From: Candidatus Cloacimonadota bacterium
Lineage (GTDB): Bacteria > Cloacimonadota > Cloacimonadia > Cloacimonadales > TCS61
Direction: 5' to 3'
NCBI GenBank assembly: GCA_018654125.1
Contig: JABIME010000007.1
Location: 1 to 41,016, forward strand
Length of the DNA: 41,016 bases
Part shown: piece after piece, positions 34,125 to 41,016 of the stretch
How positions within the stretch are numbered: position 1 is the first letter of the stretch
Layout of the letters: each line of letters begins with the position of its first letter
Made by a program: the position numbers and the translations under genes
The notes under the pieces: generated by a model
What the model saw: only the letters and a program-made list of their open reading frames with translations
Databases searched by the model: none
What the model was told of the DNA's origin: nothing

Positions 34125-35078
34125 ATGAAAAAAATTATTTTATTAGTAGTTAGTTTAGTTTTTGTAGCAAGCCTTTTTGCTGGTGCTTCTGGTGAAGCTG
34201 ATATGACTTATCCAATTATGGGATATCCTGGTTCAGCTGATGAAGGTGGTGGATTAGTTCGCGGTTATGTAGGAATTGGATACTGGGGAGCTGATTATGG
34301 TTTCCATGCTAACTTTAGTGATACAGCATGGCCTGGTGATAATTTTACTATTAATCATATGTTCAAAAAATTTGCGCTTCACCCAATGGTGAATGTGCTT
34401 ATTGGTAAAACTGCAGTTCCATTAGTAAAAGAATTAAATCCTTCTACTTTTGCAAATCTTAATATTATTGAAGGTGCTTGCTGGGGATTTATTAATCCTG
34501 AAAATGACTGGATGGTAAAATTTGATGGTAATGTAAAAGGTTTAGGATGGCAGCTTTTCACATTAGATATTAATCAGTCTGCTATTGGAATGTACGATTA
34601 TGCTGATTACGGTGCTCGTTTTGATTATAATGTAGCTGGTGCTGATATTGGTGCTGGTTTTGTGATGCGCGGACAAGATCCAGATTTAGATACTGATGCA
34701 ATTATGGATTGGGCTTTTGATATTGGTTATACAGCTGCTGAAATGGCAAATATCAAGCTTCAACTTGTAAGTAATGGTGATGCTAATGATGACACAAGTG
34801 ATTTAAACTTGTATACTATCGTTAGTTATGTTCCTGGAATTCCTTTCTGGATCAAGCCAGTTCCTTATTTTGGATATTACACATATGATGGCTTAGATGA
34901 TGATCTTTTAGCACAAGGTATGGAATACAATGCAATTCTCTTCGGTTTGAATATGAATCCTACAAAAGATTCAATTCTTAAATTAGAATACAAAATGTAT
35001 TCAGAAGAGATTCTTGATGCAGACGAAGATGATTTCAAGGCTGATACACTAACATTGCAATTAGGATTCACATTCTAA
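34125..35078 (+). CDS. Exported, probable outer-membrane beta-barrel protein
   Basis: Not assigned to a named family. Residues 1-19 form a signal peptide (IILLVVSLVFVASLFA). The mature part has alternating glycine/aromatic strands (LVRGYVGIGYWGADYGF, DYGARFDYNVAGADIGAGFVMRG) and ends DTLTLQLGFTF, a C-terminal aromatic residue as used by the barrel assembly machinery. Rich in Asp, Gly and Tyr. AGGGAG gives a strong ribosome binding site, and the gene has its own promoter and a strong terminator, all suggesting high expression. The 317-residue length suits a 12-16-stranded barrel. A major surface protein or porin is likely; transport specificity unknown. Confidence 0.7.
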   Translation: MKKIILLVVSLVFVASLFAGASGEADMTYPIMGYPGSADEGGGLVRGYVGIGYWGADYGFHANFSDTAWPGDNFTINHMFKKFALHPMVNVLIGKTAVPLVKELNPSTFANLNIIEGACWGFINPENDWMVKFDGNVKGLGWQLFTLDINQSAIGMYDYADYGARFDYNVAGADIGAGFVMRGQDPDLDTDAIMDWAFDIGYTAAEMANIKLQLVSNGDANDDTSDLNLYTIVSYVPGIPFWIKPVPYFGYYTYDGLDDDLLAQGMEYNAILFGLNMNPTKDSILKLEYKMYSEEILDADEDDFKADTLTLQLGFTF

Positions 35079-35100
35079 GTTGTATAGATACTAGTTACAG

Positions 35101-35128
35101 GCCCCGCAGTAATGCGGGGCTTTTTTTT
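35101..35128 (+). terminator. Rho-independent terminator
   Basis: Perfect stem GCCCCGCA / TGCGGGGC with GTAA loop and eight T. Ends the outer-membrane protein gene at 34125. Confidence 0.95.
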
Positions 35129-35166
35129 GCTTCTATTATTCAAATATCAATCATATCAAAAGTAGA

Positions 35167-35172
35167 TTGACA
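35167..35172 (+). promoter_or_regulatory. TTGACA -35-like hexamer of the porin-like gene at 35227
   Basis: Perfect TTGACA 55 bp before the start; AAAAAG stands 17 bp downstream, with ACTATA a few bases beyond. Confidence 0.4.
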
Positions 35173-35226
35173 AATATTAATTAATGAAGAAAAAGACTAT
35201 ATCAAATAAAAAATAGGGAGAGAGAA

Positions 35227-36288
35227 ATGAAAAAATTAATTGCTATTGTATTATTAGGATTACTACTTACAAGTGCTTTTGCGAAAGTAGATTTTTATGG
35301 AAGTGCCAGACTTGGGTATTGGTATGAAATGAAAGATGAAGATATGACAGGTGTAGAAAATCGTATTGACATGCAACTGATAAATTGCAGTACAAGTAGG
35401 ATGGGAATAAATTATCTTCATGAAAAATATATTGGAAAAGTAGAGTTAGGTCTACATAATTCCGGGAATGTTTATACACGCTTAATATATGGTAAAATAA
35501 TTTTAAATGAAGATGGATGTAATCTATTAGTTGGTCAAACATACTCTGGCTTCACTGCTGCAAATGTTGCATCACAAGCAACCTCAGTTCTTATCGGTTC
35601 AGAAAATTTACTATTTGGTTATGGTGCATTTTATGATGGAAGAAAACCAATGATAAAGTTTACAAATAAACTTGGTATTTATTTAAGTATTTCAAATCCA
35701 AGTAAAATTGATGCTGCAAATTTAGGCGCAAATAATATCGATACGTTAATACCAAAAATTAATCTCGGTTATAATTATAAAAATGGCAATTTAGGTATCT
35801 ATCCAACATTTGGATTAAACATGAGTAAGTATAACAAAGATGCATCGGGTATTGATGATGCGTTAATGGCATATGCATTTGCAACAACAATTAAATATAA
35901 TTTGAATAAAGTGGCTATTAAGTGCCAAGTAAATTATGGTTTAAATGTTGCAGATTACGGGATGGTAACATCTACTAATGCTGGTGCTGGTTGGGATGAT
36001 GTAGATCAAGAAGTAATAGATACAGTCACTATGGGTGGATTTCTTCAAATTACTTATCCTGTTGGATGTACAAAGATTACTGCTGGTGGTGGATATGTGA
36101 TTTCTTCAAATGATGCTCTTACTGATGATGATACCGGAATGAGTGCATTCCTGCAAGGAAACATAAAACTTCATAAAAATGCATCATTAATTCCTGAAGT
36201 CGGAATAATTGATGATATGGAAGACGGAATGGGTGTTGTTGAAGGTTCAGAAATTTACTTCGGAACAAAACTTCAGATGGATTTTTAA
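35227..36288 (+). CDS. Porin-like outer-membrane protein
   Basis: Signal peptide residues 1-19 (LIAIVLLGLLLTSAFA). The mature start KVDFYGSARLGYWYEM is typical of porins (a first strand with FYGSAR), and the protein ends IYFGTKLQMDF with terminal Phe. Repeated amphipathic strands (LGIYLSISNPS, LGYNYKNGNLGIYPTFGLNM, AIKCQVNYGLNV) support a barrel; 353 residues would give about 16 strands. The ribosome binding site is GGGAGAGA. Single-gene unit with its own TTGACA and terminator. Substrate unknown; a general diffusion or substrate-specific porin. Confidence 0.78.
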   Translation: MKKLIAIVLLGLLLTSAFAKVDFYGSARLGYWYEMKDEDMTGVENRIDMQLINCSTSRMGINYLHEKYIGKVELGLHNSGNVYTRLIYGKIILNEDGCNLLVGQTYSGFTAANVASQATSVLIGSENLLFGYGAFYDGRKPMIKFTNKLGIYLSISNPSKIDAANLGANNIDTLIPKINLGYNYKNGNLGIYPTFGLNMSKYNKDASGIDDALMAYAFATTIKYNLNKVAIKCQVNYGLNVADYGMVTSTNAGAGWDDVDQEVIDTVTMGGFLQITYPVGCTKITAGGGYVISSNDALTDDDTGMSAFLQGNIKLHKNASLIPEVGIIDDMEDGMGVVEGSEIYFGTKLQMDF

Positions 36289-36304
36289 TATACAAATATT
36301 TTAG

Positions 36305-36337
36305 AAAACCCTGCATTTGTGCAGGGTTTTTGTTTTG
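36305..36337 (+). terminator. Rho-independent terminator after the porin-like gene
   Basis: An 11-bp stem AAAACCCTGCA / TGCAGGGTTTT with TTTG loop, then TGTTTTG. The A/T flanks would let it work on both strands. Confidence 0.9.
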
Positions 36338-36360
36338 CCTAAAACAATAAAGATTTTCAT

Positions 36361-36366
36361 TTGACA
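36361..36366 (+). promoter_or_regulatory. TTGACA -35-like hexamer of the radical SAM gene
   Basis: Perfect TTGACA 41 bp before the start; 17 bp downstream is AAAAAA. TTTAAGGAT upstream of ATG supplies the ribosome binding site. Confidence 0.4.
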
Positions 36367-36407
36367 TTGAGAACTGCTTTCACAAAAAATCCTTTAAGGA
36401 TAAATAT

Positions 36408-37430
36408 ATGTTACACGAAAATATTAGATTATTGAAAAAGAGTTTTAGCTTTAATAGGCTCATTAATGCAATTAAAGTAATAACATCATACGCAATTTCC
36501 TTAATATTTAAGAGAGCTGTATATTGGGGTTCTCCACCAATAATTATGATCGAACCTACAAATATATGTAATTTAAAGTGTCCATTGTGCCCATCTGGTA
36601 ATGGAACCTTAAAAAGAACTAAAGGTTATATGACTTTTGATGTTTTTAAAAAAATAATTGATGATTCTTATAAAACTGCGTTTATGGTTGTGTTGTGGAA
36701 TCAAGGTGAACCATATTTGAATAAAGATTTTTCTAAAATGGTTAAGTATGCTTCAGATAAAGGGTTGTTCACACTGGTGTCTACAAATGGAAATATAAAT
36801 TATAATGCTGAAGAAATTGTAGATTCTGGTCTTGATTCAATGATCGTATCATTAGATGGAACAACTCAAGAGACTTATAATAAATACAGAATAAATGGTA
36901 AACTAGATAATGTAGTAACAAACGTTAAGAATATCGTTGCAGCAAAAAAGAAATTAAAAAAGTCTAATCCATCATTACATTGGCAATTTTTAGTAATGAA
37001 GCACAATGAACACGAATTAGAAGAAATAAAACAATTAGCAAAAGAACTTGAAGTTGATAATCTGGAACTTAAGAGTATCCAAATATATTCTAAAGATGAT
37101 ATTGCAAATTATCTTCCAGCAAACCCTAAATACCGCAGATATAAGATCAATGGTGATAATTTTGAATTAAAATATGGGATAAAGAATCGTTGCCGCCGTA
37201 TTTGGACCAATGCTGTTGTTAACTGGGATGGTGAAGTTGCGATCTGTTGTTTTGATAAAGATGGAGACTTTAAAGTAGGTAATGTGATGGATACAAACTT
37301 AAGCAAACTTTGGAAGAATAAAAATATAACGAAAATTAGAAATCAAATATTAACAGATCGAAAACAAATTGATATTTGTAAAAATTGTTTAGAAGGTGTT
37401 AAGGTTAGAATAGAAGAGGCAAAAGTATAA
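36408..37430 (+). CDS. Radical SAM protein with SPASM domain
   Basis: Iron-sulfur enzyme that starts chemistry with a 5'-deoxyadenosyl radical. The SAM-binding cluster motif is CNLKCPLC (Cys54, 58, 61) in IEPTNICNLKCPLC. NQGEPYLNKDF and MIVSLDGTTQETYNKYR continue the barrel. The C-terminal SPASM-type region has CRRIWTNAVVNWDGEVAICC, DGDFKVGNVMD and CKNC, binding one or more extra clusters. The first 35 residues are basic and partly hydrophobic, perhaps membrane associated. No precursor peptide gene or other modification partner was seen nearby; the neighbours on the other strand are envelope-polysaccharide genes, so modification of a cell-envelope sugar or lipid is possible. Substrate unknown. 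Confidence 0.88.
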   Translation: MLHENIRLLKKSFSFNRLINAIKVITSYAISLIFKRAVYWGSPPIIMIEPTNICNLKCPLCPSGNGTLKRTKGYMTFDVFKKIIDDSYKTAFMVVLWNQGEPYLNKDFSKMVKYASDKGLFTLVSTNGNINYNAEEIVDSGLDSMIVSLDGTTQETYNKYRINGKLDNVVTNVKNIVAAKKKLKKSNPSLHWQFLVMKHNEHELEEIKQLAKELEVDNLELKSIQIYSKDDIANYLPANPKYRRYKINGDNFELKYGIKNRCRRIWTNAVVNWDGEVAICCFDKDGDFKVGNVMDTNLSKLWKNKNITKIRNQILTDRKQIDICKNCLEGVKVRIEEAKV

Positions 37431-37463
37431 ATTTGCTTGTAGAAATGCTGTATAAATCGTTTA

Positions 37464-38342
37464 CTATTTCTCTTTCTTTTTACTTTTTACAATATAAAAT
37501 AAACCAATAAGTGCTGGTAGAAGGACGTTAAAAATAAACACCGTTAAAGAAACTGTTATTGCTGTTTCCGAAGATATATCATATTTTGCCAGAACCTCAA
37601 TTGCAAATTTTTCTCTTAATCCTAAACCTGCATAAGTAATAGGAATTAAATTTGAGAATAAAATTAACGGGATAGAAACTACAGCTGAGAAAAAGTGAAA
37701 ACTAATAAAGTTATTTAATAAAATAAAATATTGAAATATGGTAATGAACATATACAATATCTGCATTATAAAAATTCTGGGAATTATCTTCCAGTATTGC
37801 CTAAAGTATATTGCAAGATTATTCTTTCTATCTAAATGTTTAAGAAGATAAATAATAAATGGAAGGAAAATAATAAAAATAAAAGCAATAATAGTTGGTA
37901 AAATGAATTGTCTTCTGAAATAGAAAATAGCTGCAAAACTTGCAAATAACAGATTCATCCAGATCTGGAAGAATTTTTCAATACCAATAGACATAAATGA
38001 TAATTTCTTCTCGTTCTTAACGAAATACATTTTTCCAATAACTGCATGACCTCCAGGAATCAGGAAACGTAGTGCATGTCCTATCATGTGTGAATTGAAG
38101 ATTTCCGATTTCTTTGGGTTATATTCTGGATTGATCTTTAAGAAATGTCCCCAGTTCACATATTCAATAAATATTTTAATACCAGCTGTGATTACAATTA
38201 AAAAGATATAAGATAATTTTAGATCTATGAAAGAAAGATACAACTGATGGAAATTTATTTTCCTAAAAATAAAATACAATATTGTGGCTGTAATAATAAT
38301 CTTGATAAAATAAAAATATCGATTCTTTATTAATTTTTCCAT
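37464..38342 (-). CDS. Flippase-like membrane protein (LPG synthase TM family)
   Basis: Polytopic membrane protein of about 292 residues in the lysylphosphatidylglycerol-synthase transmembrane (UPF0104/AglD-like) family. About eight hydrophobic segments; ITYAGLGLREKFAIEVLAKY near the C-terminus is the most conserved block, and GHALRFLIPGGHAVIGKM the second. Members of this group lack the synthase domain and often sit beside glycosyltransferases. A TTG start at 38348 is possible, but AGGA lies 8 nt before ATG 38342, which is preferred. It overlaps the GT2 gene by 13 nt. Confidence 0.8.
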   Translation of the reverse strand: MEKLIKNRYFYFIKIIITATILYFIFRKINFHQLYLSFIDLKLSYIFLIVITAGIKIFIEYVNWGHFLKINPEYNPKKSEIFNSHMIGHALRFLIPGGHAVIGKMYFVKNEKKLSFMSIGIEKFFQIWMNLLFASFAAIFYFRRQFILPTIIAFIFIIFLPFIIYLLKHLDRKNNLAIYFRQYWKIIPRIFIMQILYMFITIFQYFILLNNFISFHFFSAVVSIPLILFSNLIPITYAGLGLREKFAIEVLAKYDISSETAITVSLTVFIFNVLLPALIGLFYIVKSKKKEK

Positions 38343-39361
38343 TCCCAATTTCCTGATAAACCTAATATTGAGTAATAAATTAAATAGTACGGATAGATGA
38401 CAATATAAATTATATCAATTGGTACAAATTTAAATTTATGTTTAATAATATTAGCAATCCAAAATAATAATGCACCAATAAAATAACTCAAAAAGCTTTG
38501 CCATTCTTTAACAAAAAGAATTCTAAATGGTAGATATAAATAGAATAAAAATATTAAGATTGAAAATAATTGGAACAGGGGAGAGGACATCCCAAATTTG
38601 CCATATTTCCTTTTATCTCTGTGGTGAGAATTTGATGGATTTATCTTTGTTGAAACAAGAATTTCAGGATTGTATCTAATCTCCCAAGAAGTACTTTCTA
38701 TTAGGTTTAAGAGTTGTTTGTCATCCCCAGCTAAATTCTTTCTTATCTTCTCATATCCACCAACTTCAATAAACGCATCCTTTCTCACGGCCATATTTCC
38801 ACCTGCAGCACTAAATGGGAATCCTAGTCCGATAGTACAAGCATAGATCGCGGATGATATCTGGTTGCAGAATCTTTGAAAACTACTCGCATCGGTCACT
38901 TCGTAACTGCCAGCAACAAATCCTGTTTCTTTAGAAAAATAATTATTATAAGAATTTATCCAGTTCGTTTTTAGTAAACAATCTGCATCTGTAAAAAGAA
39001 GTATTTCAAATTTTGCATTTTCAGTAGCGAGTTTAAGTGCGGCTTTTTTCCCTAAGTACCTTTTACTTTTTTCTTTTATTTGGAAGAAACTTGCGTTCAT
39101 TTGTTTATCACAATAGGCTTTTATCAAATTTAATGAGTTATCTGTTGAAGCATCATCAACTATTATAATCTCAAATTTATCAATTGGGTAATCTAGCCCT
39201 GTTAAAGAATTAAATAATTTTGGAAGATTGTGTTCTTCATTCCGGCAAGCTATAACTATTGAATAGTTTAGCTTTTTACTATTGTGTATCTTCCATGAAC
39301 GTAATATTCCTAAACCAAGTATTAAAAGGAATACCGAAAAAATGAATACAAATATATCCAT
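38330..39361 (-). CDS. Family 2 glycosyltransferase, membrane bound
   Basis: Transfers a sugar from an NDP-sugar to a lipid or glycan acceptor. An N-terminal hydrophobic helix (1-20) anchors a GT-A domain: SIVIACRNEEHNLP, VDDAST (68-73), the metal-binding TDAD (124-127), AAGGNMAVRKDAF and AGDDKQLL in place of the usual ED acceptor-site motif. Two to three hydrophobic segments follow near the C-terminus (LFSILIFLFYLYLPFRILF and beyond). Length 343 is typical. One base separates it from the Wzi-like gene and it overlaps the flippase-like gene, so all three are one transcript, likely for a surface polysaccharide or glycolipid. Confidence 0.88.
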   Translation of the reverse strand: MDIFVFIFSVFLLILGLGILRSWKIHNSKKLNYSIVIACRNEEHNLPKLFNSLTGLDYPIDKFEIIIVDDASTDNSLNLIKAYCDKQMNASFFQIKEKSKRYLGKKAALKLATENAKFEILLFTDADCLLKTNWINSYNNYFSKETGFVAGSYEVTDASSFQRFCNQISSAIYACTIGLGFPFSAAGGNMAVRKDAFIEVGGYEKIRKNLAGDDKQLLNLIESTSWEIRYNPEILVSTKINPSNSHHRDKRKYGKFGMSSPLFQLFSILIFLFYLYLPFRILFVKEWQSFLSYFIGALLFWIANIIKHKFKFVPIDIIYIVIYPYYLIYYSILGLSGNWEWKN

Positions 39362-39362
39362 G

Positions 39363-40922
39363 CTAATATGATGCCTGGTAGCTTATGCTCAATTGATGCT
39401 CAATATCATTTTCATCGATCTTATAAGCTGAGTGACCAAAAAGTAATCTGTGATGCGTAAGTGGTTGCCACTTGAAAATTGTTCTAACTTCAATCTTTTC
39501 AGTTTTATCACCTTCTAGCCAATCTGCTGTATCATCAGGTCTGGTTTCGTAATTTATACTGAAATCATTTCCGAGGCTACCCTGCTTAGTATATGATGAA
39601 TGAATATTGCCTGTTAAGCAACTAAGTAATTTATAGTTAAGCTCACTAGAAAATTGTATAAGATTACTGCCATCCGGGAATCCAAGTCCAATACCGTCGT
39701 GCGAGTATTTATTATGTAGAATTTTATGCGTATACAACCAAGGTCTTACAGCTGTGAACTCAAATGTTATCCTAGAATTATTTTTAGAATTAAATAGATA
39801 TGAATTTCCAACTTGAATAGCATATTTGTTTCCCCACCAATCTGTGAAAATTTTACTTCTGCTTAATTCATCTAATATAAAGTTTGCATAGAAGGTGTTT
39901 TGAGAAAAGGGTATAAAGTTTACTCCCCCAAATACCAATACATTGTCTCTATCTTGCAAATTATGCTCTGTGGCACGCAAAAAAGTTTGCGGAAGCAGAT
40001 AACTCGGATCTATACTTCTCCCACCGTATACAACCTCTTCTCCAGCATAAAAATGCAAATGTATGCTTGGTTTCCAATCTAATTTTTTTATAACTAAATA
40101 CTTATCATTATAATCTTTGTAGATGGGCTCGCCAATATGATCCACATTTGTACTGTCAGGAACCAGTGTTCCATGCATCATAGAAATTGAGAATTTCTTA
40201 AAATCTAGTTTACCGCTAAAATATCCATAATCGTTACAAGCATCATTTAAAATGATACTTCCTCCAATGTTATTTCCAATAATGTGTTTTCCTCTTCCAA
40301 TACTAAGGTAAACGTATTTCTTTTTATAAACAATTTTCCCACTTGCATTATCCACCGATATTTGTTCATCTTCATTTGGGTGTTGAGACCAGCTATCCAT
40401 AATTGGAGATGTTCTAAAAAACTCTTCATCACCATCAAAGTGCCCTGTCCACCAAAAACTATCAATATAAAGAGTATTATTTATATCCGCAAATAATTTT
40501 GTTCCATAATATACGTAGGAATAATTCGTATTCCGGGTAGAATTAGAAAAATATTCAGCACCTGTAAACAATTTGAAATACAAATATGAATTAAAAGGTA
40601 AGTTATAATTATTAATGCTGTTGCCTGGCTTCTTAGATAATTTGTCAGGTGTACAAATATGAAGGAAGTGTGATGGTATCTTCTCATTAGAGAAAAATTT
40701 TATTACAGCATTTCTAAAACTAGGTAATGAAGATGTAGCTAACTCAGATTGCGTATAATTTGCCGGTTTTACTATTGGATTTAAATAAGCATCTGCTTCA
40801 AATGTTTCCTCTAAAAATGAGAAATAACTTTGAGAAGTGATATGTGTTGTATTCCATTCAATTTCAGATGCTACTACATTAAAAGAATATAATACGATGA
40901 GAATAGCAAATATTTTTTTCAT
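39363..40922 (-). CDS. Capsule assembly Wzi-like outer-membrane protein
   Basis: Signal peptide 1-18 (IFAILIVLYSFNVVAS). The 519-residue protein resembles the Wzi-type capsule assembly family: YLSIGRGKHIIGNNIGGSIILND, followed by YGYFSGKLDFKKFSISMMHGTL, matches the central conserved block, and later strands end HQLSISYQASY with an aromatic terminal residue. Wzi is an 18-stranded barrel that binds exported capsule at the cell surface. First gene of the leftward three-gene unit. ATG behind GAGG. Assignment rests on the central block and the context. Confidence 0.72.
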   Translation of the reverse strand: MKKIFAILIVLYSFNVVASEIEWNTTHITSQSYFSFLEETFEADAYLNPIVKPANYTQSELATSSLPSFRNAVIKFFSNEKIPSHFLHICTPDKLSKKPGNSINNYNLPFNSYLYFKLFTGAEYFSNSTRNTNYSYVYYGTKLFADINNTLYIDSFWWTGHFDGDEEFFRTSPIMDSWSQHPNEDEQISVDNASGKIVYKKKYVYLSIGRGKHIIGNNIGGSIILNDACNDYGYFSGKLDFKKFSISMMHGTLVPDSTNVDHIGEPIYKDYNDKYLVIKKLDWKPSIHLHFYAGEEVVYGGRSIDPSYLLPQTFLRATEHNLQDRDNVLVFGGVNFIPFSQNTFYANFILDELSRSKIFTDWWGNKYAIQVGNSYLFNSKNNSRITFEFTAVRPWLYTHKILHNKYSHDGIGLGFPDGSNLIQFSSELNYKLLSCLTGNIHSSYTKQGSLGNDFSINYETRPDDTADWLEGDKTEKIEVRTIFKWQPLTHHRLLFGHSAYKIDENDIEHQLSISYQASY

Positions 40923-40976
40923 ATAAACCTCAAATATTTATTGAACAAATCATTTAAACTAAAAAAAGATAAATGG

Positions 40977-40982
40977 TGTCAA
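40977..40982 (-). promoter_or_regulatory. TTGACA -35-like hexamer of the polysaccharide operon
   Basis: On the - strand CTTGACACC lies 55 bp before the Wzi-like gene start. GTTTAA stands 17 bp downstream. Confidence 0.4.
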
Positions 40983-41016
40983 GAAAAAGGTAATGTAGGT
41001 TTACGGAACATAACTA

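Noticed and set aside
1..41016. tRNA, rRNA or known riboswitch
   Set aside because: Reading the intergenic regions showed no cloverleaf, rRNA segment or conserved riboswitch core; the purine operon leader lies outside the window.

Overview
The window reads as chromosome of an AT-rich, Gram-negative, probably anaerobic bacterium, most likely of the Cloacimonadota or a neighbouring FCB-group phylum. The clues are a secreted protein ending in a NYPNPFNPTT-type sorting/FlgD-like domain, several beta-barrel-like outer-membrane proteins, rubrerythrin, an SDR-type threonine dehydrogenase and an spdEFG1-like EF-G. The lineage is inferred from these protein features only; no rRNA or tRNA gene was seen.

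Region 1 (1-15824, + strand) is a long, tightly packed purine operon: purM (5' cut by the window edge), a secreted transglutaminase-like protein, purL (PurS-like N-terminus fused), purQ, ridA, a class V PLP enzyme, purH, a small GxxExxY gene, purC-purE (fused), purD, purN and guaA. Gaps are short or negative, so it is probably one transcript. Two enzymes look like the animal versions: the PurC-PurE fusion carries a class II PurE (AIR carboxylase, no PurK needed), and the 593-residue GMP synthase has the long C-terminal domain. The GxxExxY gene (10380-10760) is bounded by inverted arrays of a CACGGAG-type 9-mer and looks like a small inserted cassette.

Region 2 (15825-21293) holds rubrerythrin, a PadR regulator with an overlapping HAAS/sensor-like membrane protein, a strong bidirectional terminator, and on the - strand an EF-G paralogue and a tocopherol-cyclase-family protein.

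Region 3 (21294-29960, + strand) holds tdh-acpS-kbl (threonine to glycine plus acetyl-CoA, with holo-ACP synthase in the middle) behind a 26-bp dyad, a small barrel-like protein, and a purine-nucleoside-type ABC transporter (ATPase, two permeases, BMP lipoprotein). The transporter would give salvage capacity beside the de novo pathway.

Region 4 (29961-37430, + strand) holds rsmI, ybaB, recR, a secreted lipase-like hydrolase, an Ig-like lipoprotein, two outer-membrane proteins each with its own promoter and terminator, and a radical SAM/SPASM protein. Region 5 (37464-40922, - strand) is a three-gene envelope-polysaccharide set: Wzi-like barrel, GT2 glycosyltransferase and a flippase-like LPG-synthase-TM protein.

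Many transcription units start with a TTGACA hexamer but have no clear TATAAT at the usual spacing. Several annotated starts need trimming (purC, the BMP lipoprotein, ybaB, the flippase-like protein, the tocopherol-cyclase-family protein), as explained in the entries.
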